A stretch of 64,000 bases of DNA from Oscillospiraceae bacterium (GCA_009784445.1 WRBQ01000004.1:47421-111420); one strand, 5' to 3'. Numbered from the stretch's first letter, positions 30,887 through 38,765 are shown. Program-made: numbers and translations. The notes: generated from the sequence alone by a model not told the origin.

Positions 30887-31834
30887 ATGAACAAGATTAT
30901 TGGAGCAATCACAACGGTAGTGATGTTCTTCACCAGCCTGTTTGGCTTGGGCGGCGCAGGTCCCACTTCTGCGGTGCTCAACCAGCGCGATCATTGGACT
31001 CGTCGTGGCTGGCCTGCTGACATCGGCGGGGTCTACATTGACCAAACCATCGATGGCGACGAATGGGGGCTGCTGTTGGTTAACCCCACGCCGCAGCGTA
31101 TGCGGGAACTGCGCAGACAAATCCACCGAGACCTGCGCATTACTCCGGCTGATTTTTCCTACCGCGAGCTACGCGCTATTGCAGACGAAATTGCCGCCGA
31201 AGCCATACCCGGCAGCATGATTTACGCTGTGGACGTGGATTGCATGGTTAACGGACACGTTTGCCCATGCGTCATTCGCGCAGGCTTAAGTGGCAGCCAC
31301 GTGCGCGTGATTGTTAATGTGGATGCACGCATGCTGGAACACTATCGCGTTGAATTTGCAATTCGGTTTGGTGAACGTGTGCATGTGAAAAGTATCGCCC
31401 ACACCCCCACAAGCTATTGGCGTGTGCATTGGTATGACCATGGCTGGCCGGACGATATTCACGAAGTCCACACCAATTATATCCTTGTGGTCAACCCTAC
31501 GCCACAACGCGAGCAAGAACTACGCAACCTGCTGGGCGACCATATGGAAATTATCCCGGCGGCCTATTCGCGTAATGCGCTGTACCATGCACATCGTGAA
31601 ATCGTCGAACGAATTATGGCAGCAAACGGCTCGTCACAGATTTTCAGCGTGGGCATCGGTGTGAGGGTAGATAGCGATAGCAATTTGGTCTGGTTTGGGC
31701 AAAGCGGCCGTGAAGTGCGTGTGATAGTGACCGTTGACGAAGCGGTATACGAGCACTACAGCGCATTGTTTGCAGAACTTTACGGCGGCATAGTCATTGT
31801 AGAGATCGGCCAACCAATTCGCATTGGATTTTAG
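30887..31834 (+). CDS. Exported protein with two tandem copies of an unknown domain
   Basis: 315 aa. Hydrophobic N-terminal export signal (IIGAITTVVMFFTSLFGLGG). Two about 130-residue repeats share the order: GWPxDI, LLVNPTPQRxxELR / LVVNPTPQREQELR, an acid-stress-like helix with ELRAIADEI / ALYHAHREIVERI, a strand with DVDCMVNGHV / GIGVRVDSDS, and VRVIVNVDARMLEHYRVEFA / VRVIVTVDEAVYEHYSALFA. No family recognised. Good ACGGAGG site. Confidence 0.72.
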   Translation: MNKIIGAITTVVMFFTSLFGLGGAGPTSAVLNQRDHWTRRGWPADIGGVYIDQTIDGDEWGLLLVNPTPQRMRELRRQIHRDLRITPADFSYRELRAIADEIAAEAIPGSMIYAVDVDCMVNGHVCPCVIRAGLSGSHVRVIVNVDARMLEHYRVEFAIRFGERVHVKSIAHTPTSYWRVHWYDHGWPDDIHEVHTNYILVVNPTPQREQELRNLLGDHMEIIPAAYSRNALYHAHREIVERIMAANGSSQIFSVGIGVRVDSDSNLVWFGQSGREVRVIVTVDEAVYEHYSALFAELYGGIVIVEIGQPIRIGF

Positions 31835-31873
31835 CAAATAAACAACAAAAGACAGAAATTGGAGGACAAACAC

Positions 31874-31987
31874 ATGATGAAGAAGATCTGGAAAGCTACG
31901 CTGCTGGCAATGGTCGCCGTGGGATTTATTACCACTGTGCGCAGCAAAAAACAGCCCAAAAAAGAAGAACTAGCCGTAGCGGCATAA
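31874..31987 (+). CDS. 37-aa membrane-associated small protein
   Basis: Too short for the ORF track. ATGATG start, 8 nt after GGAGG. The peptide has a basic start (MMKKIWK), a single hydrophobic stretch (ATLLAMVAVGFITTV) and a Lys-rich tail ending AVAA. It lies 39 nt after the tandem-domain gene, probably in the same transcript, just before the tmRNA promoter. Function unknown. Confidence 0.6.
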   Translation: MMKKIWKATLLAMVAVGFITTVRSKKQPKKEELAVAA

Positions 31988-31993
31988 TCCCCC

Positions 31994-32022
31994 TTGACAT
32001 TTTGCAAACTTTCGGCTATACT
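31994..32022 (+). promoter_or_regulatory. tmRNA promoter
   Basis: TTGACA (31994-31999), 17 bp, TATACT (32017-32022), about 20 nt before the processed 5' end. Confidence 0.85.
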
Positions 32023-32049
32023 AGTAATGGAGCAACCCTGCCCCCTTGC

Positions 32050-32409
32050 GGGGATGAAAGGATTTCGACGGGGATTTTGCACCATGGCAAGCGAGCAGTG
32101 GGGTGGCACCACTTTAATCCGCCGCACGTTTATAAATTAAACAACAACAATTATCAACTCCAAGCTGCTTAACCCCTAACGGGTTAGCAGTCGTCGCCCT
32201 GGGAATCCTGCGACCCGGTACGCGGCGTCATTAGCAGGGCACGTGCATCAGTCGGACGCCTTGCCGCTGATCATGAACACACACGGCTACCGTAGCGCGC
32301 GGCCTGATGGCCGGCGGCGCGTGAGGGGAATCTTATAGACCAGATACGCTCGTAGAAACCCATGGGAATTGATTTTCGGACGTGGTTTCGATTACCACCA
32401 TCTCCACCA
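32050..32409 (+). ncRNA. ssrA: Transfer-messenger RNA (tmRNA, SsrA)
   Basis: Rescues stalled ribosomes. 5' GGGGATGAAAGGATTTCGAC is the hallmark tmRNA start. 3' GGTTTCGATTACCACCATCTCC supplies the T-arm and acceptor strand. GGGGATG pairs with CATCTCC, and ACCA is encoded. The tag frame ends AACAACAACAATTATCAACTCC-AAGCTGCTTAA, giving a tag ending NNNNYQLQAA. I could not find the usual Ala/Gly-type resume codon next to it; GTT further upstream is a possibility. Pseudoknots follow (for example AACCCCTAACGGGTT). Confidence 0.95.
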
Positions 32410-32444
32410 ATGCCCCTCCTTATAGGTATAAGGGGGGCATTTTA
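32410..32444. terminator. Terminator after tmRNA
   Basis: ATGCCCCTCCTTATAGGTATAAGGGGGGCAT forms a long stem followed by TTTTAAT. It also ends the convergent 32442 gene. Confidence 0.85.
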
Positions 32445-33332
32445 ATCAAAATCTGCAAATTTCAATTGCTTATGGCGTGCATCGTGCTGAACGCCATTAT
32501 GTACTTTAGTTATAATATACCGTGCCGTTTTATGCTGCGCCATTCCTGTACCATCAAATTCCGTTGTTACTTGGAAGTCGGCGTTAATGTAATCGTTAGG
32601 TTTTAACGGGTATTGTCCGTCGCTGAACGCATCTAAAAAATCATCATCATCGATAGTCGCCCAAAACTTGCGATTTCCACTATCGAATTGCCACTTTGCT
32701 CGCCCTGAAAAATTTGCAGAGCATATAATCAAATCCCCATTGTGTGTTGCTGTTACTGGGGCAGGAACTCCATCAACCGGAAATTGTTTTGCTATCTCAA
32801 CAATATCATTGGGTTCAAAAACAGCGTTTTCGTTACCAGTGCCGAGCGTAAAACCAACACTAGGATTATGCTCACTCAGCCTTTGCGCAATACCGCTTGC
32901 TAACTCATCTACGCGAATGTTAGTGCATGCAACATTCGCGCCACGGTCACCTATATACACGTTACCATCATTATTGAAATAATATCTATTCCCGTCTTGC
33001 CTATCCTCTGTTCGCGCAGGTCTTTGCCCTTGCAAGTGTTTTTTCAGTTCAAAACATTGTACCAATAGTTTCATTATGTAACTAGCGAAGTGGATAGCAT
33101 AATCTGGGTTTGCAATTAAAGTTGCCGCCGCAACAGCGATTGCAGAAAAGCAAACCTCAAAACTTCCTTCGTTGAACGCCTTAACATTCATTTTAGCATA
33201 ATTTTGAGGGTCTTGGTCTCTTGAGATTTCTTGGGTAAGCTCCGCAACATTCGATAAGATATCGGCTAGCAAATTTGCATCCACTTCGCTATCGCCATGA
33301 ATGCGAAACGACAGTTCTGCACGACTCTCCAT
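32442..33332 (-). CDS. AT-rich orphan gene beside tmRNA, unknown function
   Basis: 296 aa from the ATG at 33332 (GGGAGG, 7-nt spacing); two further ATGs lie upstream behind another AGGAGGG. N-terminus ESRAELSFRIHGDSEVDANLLADIL, a hydrophobic helix (AIAVAAATLIANPDYAIHFASYIM), a linker, then a beta-rich C-terminus (PVTATHNGDLIICSANFSGRAKW). No family recognised with confidence; the layout recalls proteins carried on phages and plasmids. Codon use is visibly more AT-rich than its neighbours, and it sits next to a tmRNA 3' end, a common integration site, so recent acquisition is likely. Confidence 0.65.
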   Translation of the reverse strand: MESRAELSFRIHGDSEVDANLLADILSNVAELTQEISRDQDPQNYAKMNVKAFNEGSFEVCFSAIAVAAATLIANPDYAIHFASYIMKLLVQCFELKKHLQGQRPARTEDRQDGNRYYFNNDGNVYIGDRGANVACTNIRVDELASGIAQRLSEHNPSVGFTLGTGNENAVFEPNDIVEIAKQFPVDGVPAPVTATHNGDLIICSANFSGRAKWQFDSGNRKFWATIDDDDFLDAFSDGQYPLKPNDYINADFQVTTEFDGTGMAQHKTARYIITKVHNGVQHDARHKQLKFADFD

Positions 33333-33463
33333 AAGATTTCCTCCCATATACATCCCTCCTGTTTCCAACATTATACAACAGATGAAAAATAAATGCAAGC
33401 ATTATTTCCCACGCACGTTGCCAAGCCGCCCGCGCATATGATACACCAAAGGGGGAGTATCGT

Positions 33464-34534
33464 ATGGCTATCGCCCAGGCAGAACATTGTTGTTTTTTGC
33501 GCACCAACACCGCGCAGGGTGCGGTGACCCAATTGGCTCAGCTGGCCACGCGTGAGAATCTGCGCACACTTTACATCAAAGGCGGACACGGTGGAGCTGC
33601 CGCAGCATTACTGGCCGCACTGGATAATCTGGCGAAAGAAAAAGGCACGCCCGTGCAACCCTATTGGGATGCCCCCGGGCGCGAACGTCGTTGTGCGGTG
33701 GTGCTGCCCGAGCATCATCTTGCGGCGATTGATGCCGAAGTTCCCTGGCCGCTTGAACCTAAGCTGCCCGGCGCAGGCGAGGAACTACTGTCGCTCGACA
33801 GCTGCCGCGACAATGGCAAACTGCGCGAACAACGCGATGAACTGCTGCAACTTTCTGCTCAGTGGGAACAACAGCTTGCCCGCGTGGCACAGTTCATGCG
33901 CTCGGCACGGGCAATCAAGAGCGACATGACCCACGTGGCCAGCGAAACACTTGACCTAACCAAAATTGAACGCTATGCCAGCCGCTTTGCGCAAAAGCAT
34001 TTTGCCTCGCCCAGCGGAAAAGTGGGCCTAGAGCAACGGCGCTTCCTCACTGCAGTCACCGGCAAGGGACTGCTGTTGCGCAGCAGCGTGCTGGCCGAAA
34101 CCTGCAGTCAAACGATTATTCTTGATGATGAAAACGGCGTGGCCGCTCCCCTGCTGTGGAACTTAGTGCGCAGCTACGCGCTGGGCAATGGCGTGGATTG
34201 CATCAGCTGCCCATGCCTGCTTGACCCAAGCGGCCCACCCGAGCATCTCATCTTCCCGCAGCTAGAGCTTGTGTGTATCACCAGCAACCTGCGGCACCCC
34301 ATCAAACTGGAAAACGCGCAGCATATTTCAGCCACGCGTTTCATTGAAAAATCTGCGTTGCAGGCGCACAAAAACCGCCTGCGATTCTGCCGCCGTGCCA
34401 TGCGCGAGCTGCTCGCCGAGGCCTATGAAGCACAGGCCGCCGCCGATGCGTTTCGTGCGGAAATTGATGCGATTTACGCGAGCGCGCTAATCCCCGGGGC
34501 CGTGGAGGATGTGGCGCGTAAATTGATTGCATAA
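33464..34534 (+). CDS. PRK06851-like P-loop protein with degenerate Walker A
   Basis: 356 aa. The overall pattern (RTLYIKGGHGGAAAALLAAL ... PCLLDPSGPPEHLIFPQLELVCITSN ... HISATRFIE) matches a two-lobed ATPase-like family of spore-forming Firmicutes. The expected GGPGTGKS loop is GGHGGAAAA here, lacking the Lys and Ser/Thr, and the second loop reads TGKGLLLRSS. ATP binding in the first half is therefore doubtful. AAGGGGGAG site before the ATG. Single-gene unit. Confidence 0.65.
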   Translation: MAIAQAEHCCFLRTNTAQGAVTQLAQLATRENLRTLYIKGGHGGAAAALLAALDNLAKEKGTPVQPYWDAPGRERRCAVVLPEHHLAAIDAEVPWPLEPKLPGAGEELLSLDSCRDNGKLREQRDELLQLSAQWEQQLARVAQFMRSARAIKSDMTHVASETLDLTKIERYASRFAQKHFASPSGKVGLEQRRFLTAVTGKGLLLRSSVLAETCSQTIILDDENGVAAPLLWNLVRSYALGNGVDCISCPCLLDPSGPPEHLIFPQLELVCITSNLRHPIKLENAQHISATRFIEKSALQAHKNRLRFCRRAMRELLAEAYEAQAAADAFRAEIDAIYASALIPGAVEDVARKLIA

Positions 34535-34551
34535 AAGTTTGTGCGACAGCA

Positions 34552-34580
34552 TTGACAATTGTCGAACAATGGTTTATAAT
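34552..34580 (+). promoter_or_regulatory. Consensus promoter, type I toxin-like locus 2
   Basis: TTGACA, exactly 17 bp, TATAAT (34575-34580). Predicted start near 34587. Confidence 0.85.
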
Positions 34581-34588
34581 GGAAGCAA

Positions 34589-34866
34589 CCTGCCGGGTGG
34601 CGGCGCAGCCCTTTCCTCTTTTCGTATCAGAGCGAAAAAGAAAGGAGTGATGCCTTTGTGAATTGTTTTATACAGTTGTTGTGGATAGTGGCAGATATGT
34701 AACAGCGTTGGCGGCAGATACAACATACGCCATCGCAGTCGCGCAAGCGACTTCACAGCTTGCGCGCAGCATAAGCGAGCGCATAAAGAAGTAACCGCCC
34801 TCGAGCGTCAGAAACTCGGGCGGTCGCTTCTTTTCCCATAAGGAAAGGGCTGCCGCACTCGGCAGG
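34589..34866 (+). promoter_or_regulatory. Long-range 5'/3' pairing element, locus 2
   Basis: GCAGCCCTTTCCT (34605-34617) is perfectly complementary to AGGAAAGGGCTGC (34841-34853), and CCTGCCG (34589-34595) to CGGCAGG (34860-34866). The transcript would be closed end to end, as in stable, translationally silent type I toxin mRNAs. Confidence 0.65.
34663..34794 (+). CDS. Putative small peptide of type I toxin-antitoxin-like locus 2
   Basis: Not in the ORF track. A 43-codon frame from TTG 34663 ends ARSISERIKK-stop, with the same Lys-rich end and stop-codon hairpin context (AAAGAAGTAACCGCC) as locus 1 (AAAAAGAACTAACCGC). The AAAGGAG site at 34641-34647 is 15 nt away, so the start is uncertain. 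Two shorter frames (ATG 34650, 4 codons; GTG 34658, 14 aa ending LLWIVADM) begin nearer to it. The mRNA has a 13-bp perfect pairing between its 5' UTR and 3' end. The peptide is less hydrophobic than locus 1. Confidence 0.45.
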   Translation: MFYTVVVDSGRYVTALAADTTYAIAVAQATSQLARSISERIKK

Positions 34867-34875
34867 CCACTTTTC
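34785..34875 (-). ncRNA. Predicted antisense RNA antitoxin, locus 2
   Basis: Starts about 7 nt after the minus-strand TATAAT. It could end after the hairpin ACCGCCCGAG...CTCGAGGGCGGT, which is followed by TACTTCTTT. It covers the 3' end of the small-peptide transcript. Confidence 0.55.
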
Positions 34876-34881
34876 AATATC

Positions 34882-34910
34882 ATTATAGCACAATCCGGCG
34901 CAAATGTCAA
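34882..34910 (-). promoter_or_regulatory. Convergent consensus promoter, locus 2 antisense
   Basis: Minus strand TTGACA, exactly 17 bp, TATAAT. The -35 box overlaps the last codons of the XRE gene, and the promoter points into locus 2. Confidence 0.82.
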
Positions 34911-35509
34911 TCCCCTGTGTGGATTTTACGTAAATTTTCTTGCGCATCTCCTGCCAGTGCCCGCAACACTTCCTCGCGGCTTTCGCGCGCATGAGGGAGT
35001 GTTTTTGCTAGCGCCTGCGCCCGCTCGGGCTTCCCCGCCATGTGATAAATAAAACACAACGCCGCCCGCGTGCTGCCGCACAACTTTACGCTGCTGCTTT
35101 GCGCCAGCACTTGCTCGCACAACGCAATGGCCCGCGAGAAATCGCTCTGCAGGGCAAGCACCATGGCTAGTTCGCTCAGCAACCCAAGCTCGTTTGGCCA
35201 GAGCACAAGCGCTTGTTCCAGCACTTGCGCAGCTTGAGCATAGTCCCCCTGCCGAGCCAGTTGTTGCTCTCGCACAAACACGTCGTGCAGTTTTTCGCGG
35301 CTGCGTAGTTCATCCACGCCCAACAGTTGATCGATCGTTGTGCCGAACAAGCCGGCCAATCCCGGCAGCAGCGAGATATCCGGGCAGCATTCGCCGCGCT
35401 CCCAGCGGCTGACGGCCTGTGCGGTGACACCCAGCCGCAGGGCAAGTTCTTCCTGCGTGAGATTTTGCTGCAAACGAAATTGGCGGATATTTTTAGCTAA
35501 TGGTTGCAT
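34907..35509 (-). CDS. XRE-family regulator with C-terminal TPR-like region
   Basis: 200 aa. N-terminal HTH (residues 5-60: LTQEELALRLGVTAQAVSRWERGECCPDI). The rest is helical, with repeated A/L-rich units (QAAQVLEQALVLWPNELGLLSELAMVLAL) like tetratricopeptide repeats. Such proteins usually sense partners through the TPR part. The stop overlaps the antisense promoter of locus 2, which links its 3' end physically to that locus; any regulatory link is speculation. Confidence 0.82.
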   Translation of the reverse strand: MQPLAKNIRQFRLQQNLTQEELALRLGVTAQAVSRWERGECCPDISLLPGLAGLFGTTIDQLLGVDELRSREKLHDVFVREQQLARQGDYAQAAQVLEQALVLWPNELGLLSELAMVLALQSDFSRAIALCEQVLAQSSSVKLCGSTRAALCFIYHMAGKPERAQALAKTLPHARESREEVLRALAGDAQENLRKIHTGD

Positions 35510-35574
35510 GGTATACCCCCTGTTTTTTCATCCAGTATAGCATGCCCAACGCATATTCACCAGCGCACAATGCG

Positions 35575-36402
35575 CTATTGCAACTCAATCCACAGTTGTG
35601 CGTATTGCTCTAGGGTGATATTTTCGGCCCGCGCGGTTTCGCCCAGCCCGGCGCGCTGCATCGCTGCCACCACGCGTGATTTCTCCAACCCCAGGCCTGC
35701 GGAAATGGCATTCACCGCTGTTTTTCGCCGCTGACCAAAGGCCGCACGCACCAGCCGCAGCACTGCCACGTCCATGGTGATTTCCTCACGCGGAACAAGC
35801 TGCAGCACTGCGCTATCTACATTTGGCGGTGGCAAAAAGCTGCCCCGACTAACTTTAAACAGCAACTTGGCCTCGCTGCAATAGTACTCCACCGCCGCGG
35901 TGATTGCCCCGCAGGCACGGCTGCCCATGGGCGCACACAGCCGCTGCGCAGCCTCCAGCTGCACCATGATGGTGAGCTTAGTGAATAGCCTGCTTTCCAG
36001 CAAGTGCATGACCACAGGCGACGTGATATAATACGGCAAATTCGCGCACACCACCACAGGCATGTCGCCGAAGCGTTCGCGCAGCAGGGCAGGCAAGTCA
36101 AGCTGCAAGATATCACCCTGCACCACGGTCACGTTGCCCAACCCGGCGAGAGTTTCGTCCAGCACGGGCAGCAAGCGCTCGTCGAGTTCGATGGCCACGA
36201 CTTTCGCCGCCACCTGCGCAAGTTCGCGGGTGAGCGTGCCCGCCCCGGGGCCGATTTCCAGCACGCCGGTGTGCTCATTTGCACCGCAAAGCGCGGCCAT
36301 GCGCGGGCACACAGCCGGGTTGATGAGAAAATTCTGCCCCATGGCTTTGCTGAAGGTGAAGCCGTGTCGGCGCAGCACGGCGCGTTCGTCAATGTTGTTC
36401 AT
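35575..36402 (-). CDS. rsmA: 16S rRNA (A1518/A1519-N6)-dimethyltransferase RsmA
   Basis: Dimethylates two adjacent adenines in helix 45 of 16S rRNA. 275 aa; AdoMet motif LEIGPGAGTLTREL, catalytic NLPYYITSPVVMHLL, and C-terminal helical domain. QNFLINPAV near the N-terminus is typical. No Shine-Dalgarno precedes the ATG. Instead a promoter ends 6 nt upstream, suggesting a leaderless mRNA. Confidence 0.95.
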   Translation of the reverse strand: MNNIDERAVLRRHGFTFSKAMGQNFLINPAVCPRMAALCGANEHTGVLEIGPGAGTLTRELAQVAAKVVAIELDERLLPVLDETLAGLGNVTVVQGDILQLDLPALLRERFGDMPVVVCANLPYYITSPVVMHLLESRLFTKLTIMVQLEAAQRLCAPMGSRACGAITAAVEYYCSEAKLLFKVSRGSFLPPPNVDSAVLQLVPREEITMDVAVLRLVRAAFGQRRKTAVNAISAGLGLEKSRVVAAMQRAGLGETARAENITLEQYAQLWIELQ

Positions 36403-36408
36403 AGCTAT

Positions 36409-36437
36409 AGTATAACATATTTTTTAGAGGAGTGCAA
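36409..36437 (-). promoter_or_regulatory. rsmA promoter giving a probable leaderless transcript
   Basis: Minus strand TTGCAC, 17 bp, TATACT, then only ATAGCT before the ATG. A start 6-8 nt after the -10 box falls on the start codon. Confidence 0.65.
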
Positions 36438-36450
36438 GAGCACTCGTCAG

Positions 36451-37308
36451 TTATTCAACCGTGAAGTAGCTTCGCATTCTTCCCATATCCGCAAACCCTG
36501 TTTTCAGATAGTACCCTTGTGCGCGAGTGTTGCTGTCCGGGGTATCGGTATCCAATCGCGCCACGCCTTTTTGTTTCAATTCGTGGAACAGCTTGTGCAT
36601 GCACTTGGTTCCCAGCCCTTGATGCACATATTTTTCGTCAATATAAATCCACTTCAAAAAGCAAATTGCACCCTGCGGCAAGAAATTCAATGCACAACCG
36701 CCGATCTTTTCGCTGCCTCGCTCGAACGATATGCACTGCCCATTGTCCTCATAAATAAACTTTATTTCTGCCACATCCGAAGTGTTTGCGTGCTGCAAGT
36801 CTTTTGTGTAGTATACGTTTTCGTGTTCCTTAACATAGCCATATTTACTGAGCAATTTTTCGATATAAAATTCGCTCTCGTGAAGCTTGCCTTGCCCGGC
36901 GTAACATCGCATGCCGAAATAGTGAAAATATGCGTATCGTTTGCCGAGACCTAGCGCATCAAAATATGCAGTTGCTTTATCCAACAGCAAGTGCGCATTT
37001 GCAGTGTTTTCAATAAAATGAACATTGCGAATCACCGCATACTGCTTGGTGTAGTCTTTTTCGCCATGCTCACCAAACACAAAGCTTGTCAATCCGTACT
37101 GGATAAAACCATTAATTTCATCGTTATCCATCAGCAAGAAAGTTTCTAAATGTGAAAATAACGGCTTGCCATCTTCGTCGCAGTCATTGAACATGCTTTC
37201 GCGCCATGCTTCAAAACTCACGCGAAAATAATAGGGCACGCTTGCCCTTAACGCTGTGAAATAGTCATATAACTTTAATTCATTTTCTTTGTTTATCTCG
37301 CAAAGCAT
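36451..37308 (-). CDS. GNAT-family acetyltransferase, AT-rich
   Basis: 285 aa. The C-terminal GNAT domain shows IGGCALNFLPQGAICFLKWIYIDEKYVHQGLGTKCMHKLF (V-x-x-x-x-R/Q-G-x-G-T loop) and the NTRAQGYYLKTGF end. The N-terminal 150 residues look like a second, diverged GNAT half (FLLMDNDEINGFIQYGL). Base composition is more AT-rich than the flanking rsmA and XRE genes, suggesting acquisition. GGGAGG site and own promoter. Confidence 0.78.
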   Translation of the reverse strand: MLCEINKENELKLYDYFTALRASVPYYFRVSFEAWRESMFNDCDEDGKPLFSHLETFLLMDNDEINGFIQYGLTSFVFGEHGEKDYTKQYAVIRNVHFIENTANAHLLLDKATAYFDALGLGKRYAYFHYFGMRCYAGQGKLHESEFYIEKLLSKYGYVKEHENVYYTKDLQHANTSDVAEIKFIYEDNGQCISFERGSEKIGGCALNFLPQGAICFLKWIYIDEKYVHQGLGTKCMHKLFHELKQKGVARLDTDTPDSNTRAQGYYLKTGFADMGRMRSYFTVE

Positions 37309-37337
37309 TGCGAATACCTCCCCAGTTTATTGCTCTT

Positions 37338-37366
37338 AGTATAGCACACCCGCCGCGAGATTGCAA
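37338..37366 (-). promoter_or_regulatory. Promoter of the AT-rich GNAT gene
   Basis: Minus strand TTGCAA, 17 bp, TATACT. Confidence 0.65.
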
Positions 37367-37416
37367 GCATCACACCCACTCCCACGCCGCTTGAGTTTTT
37401 CTCGCGCAACGCGATA

Positions 37417-37445
37417 TTGCCTTTGCGCCCGCCATGGGGTATAAT
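37417..37445 (+). promoter_or_regulatory. Promoter of the 37484 XRE gene
   Basis: TTGCCT, 17 bp, TATAAT. Confidence 0.65.
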
Positions 37446-37483
37446 AGGGTTACAGCGCTGAATTCAACAAACGAGGTGACCCC

Positions 37484-38674
37484 ATGAAACTTTACTTTGG
37501 CGAAACCGTGCGCCGCCTGCGCCTTGCCGCGGGCCTCACGCAAGAGCAACTTGCCCAACGCCTGCATGTGTCTTTCCAAACCATCAGCAACTGGGAGCGC
37601 AACGAAAGCTACCCGGACATCACCATGCTGCCGGTGCTCGCGCAGCTGTTCGGCGTGAAGGTTGACGACCTGTTGGGCATCAACCAAGCCGAAAACGAGC
37701 GGCTCGTGCAGGAAATTATTGATACTTATGAATTGGAAACCAACCATCACCGCCGCTGGGCCGAACAAAGAGATATCCTCAAGGCGGCACTCAAGCACTT
37801 TCCCGATGAATATCGCCTGTGGGTGCGCTATTTGCGTTGCATGCTGCGCACCAACAATGTCGGCACAGTGGAAGAACGCCGCGCATTTTTACCCGAACTC
37901 GAACCCATTTACGAAAACATCCTAGCAAACTGCACCAACGACGGCATTCGCGTGGAAGCTAAGCAGCTCATGTGCTGTATCTATCACTCTATTTCTGCCA
38001 TGGACCCCGAAAACAGCGCAGCCGAACAAGCTGCCGCCGAGCGCATCATCGCTGAAATGCCTTCTATGCGCAACAGCCGCGAACACACTAGCACTTACCT
38101 GCTTTATTCTCCGCCGGGAAAAAGTGATGCGGCCTGCCGTGAAGCAATTATGGAAACGCTATTTTTGATGCAATGCGCCGTGCACCATCTCACGCATGCG
38201 CTGAAATTGGAATACCAGAAAATTTGCGGCAATCCTCAAGAGCGCAGTCAACTGGCTCTTGATACAAACACGCGCGAGCACATGAAAATGATGCGCTCAA
38301 TGAATTGCATTTATGACGCGGTATGTCCCGACGGTGACTATGGCAAAAACTATGCCCAAGTCATTTATAACTGGAACAATATCGCCCTTTGGCATGCCTT
38401 GGCAGGCGAAACCGGCGAGGCCTTTGAGGCGATAAACCGCGCGCTAGAAATCGCCCAACGTTTTGATGCTTTGCCGCGCGAGAGCACACACACTTCGCCG
38501 TTGTTATCAGGACAAAATTTCGATAAATTCACACAACACACCAGCGGCTCCGTGGATGGCGAGAGTGGTATGCTAGAGCGTCAACGCGTTTTATTGGTTG
38601 ACCGCTACCCCTGGCCCGAAGCTTTTCGCGATGACCCCCGCTTTGCCGAAATGGTGGCGCAATTGAGCAAATAA
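37484..38674 (+). CDS. XRE-family regulator with large helical sensor region
   Basis: 396 aa. HTH at residues 5-62 (LTQEQLAQRLHVSFQTISNWERNESYPDITMLPVLAQLF). The remaining 330 residues are helical, with a conserved C-terminal VDRYPWPEAFRDDPRF. This pattern of XRE HTH plus a long helical domain ending in an RYPWP-type motif is frequent in Clostridia. Ligand unknown. Starts with ACGAGGTGACCCC before the ATG. Confidence 0.82.
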   Translation: MKLYFGETVRRLRLAAGLTQEQLAQRLHVSFQTISNWERNESYPDITMLPVLAQLFGVKVDDLLGINQAENERLVQEIIDTYELETNHHRRWAEQRDILKAALKHFPDEYRLWVRYLRCMLRTNNVGTVEERRAFLPELEPIYENILANCTNDGIRVEAKQLMCCIYHSISAMDPENSAAEQAAAERIIAEMPSMRNSREHTSTYLLYSPPGKSDAACREAIMETLFLMQCAVHHLTHALKLEYQKICGNPQERSQLALDTNTREHMKMMRSMNCIYDAVCPDGDYGKNYAQVIYNWNNIALWHALAGETGEAFEAINRALEIAQRFDALPRESTHTSPLLSGQNFDKFTQHTSGSVDGESGMLERQRVLLVDRYPWPEAFRDDPRFAEMVAQLSK

Positions 38675-38703
38675 ACTTTTGCAAGAAAATTTTCGCAAAC
38701 CCC

Positions 38704-38732
38704 TTGCAATGCCCGCCAAGATGTGGTATAAT
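38704..38732 (+). promoter_or_regulatory. Promoter of the rimP-nusA-infB operon
   Basis: TTGCAA, 17 bp, TATAAT, about 85 bp upstream of rimP. Confidence 0.75.
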
Positions 38733-38765
38733 AGAAGTAATGAAACTTGATTTGATATGAAGACT

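Noticed and set aside
36004-36954. 316-aa plus-strand ORF spanning rsmA and the GNAT gene
   Set aside because: It lies antisense to two well-supported minus-strand genes and has no coding character.
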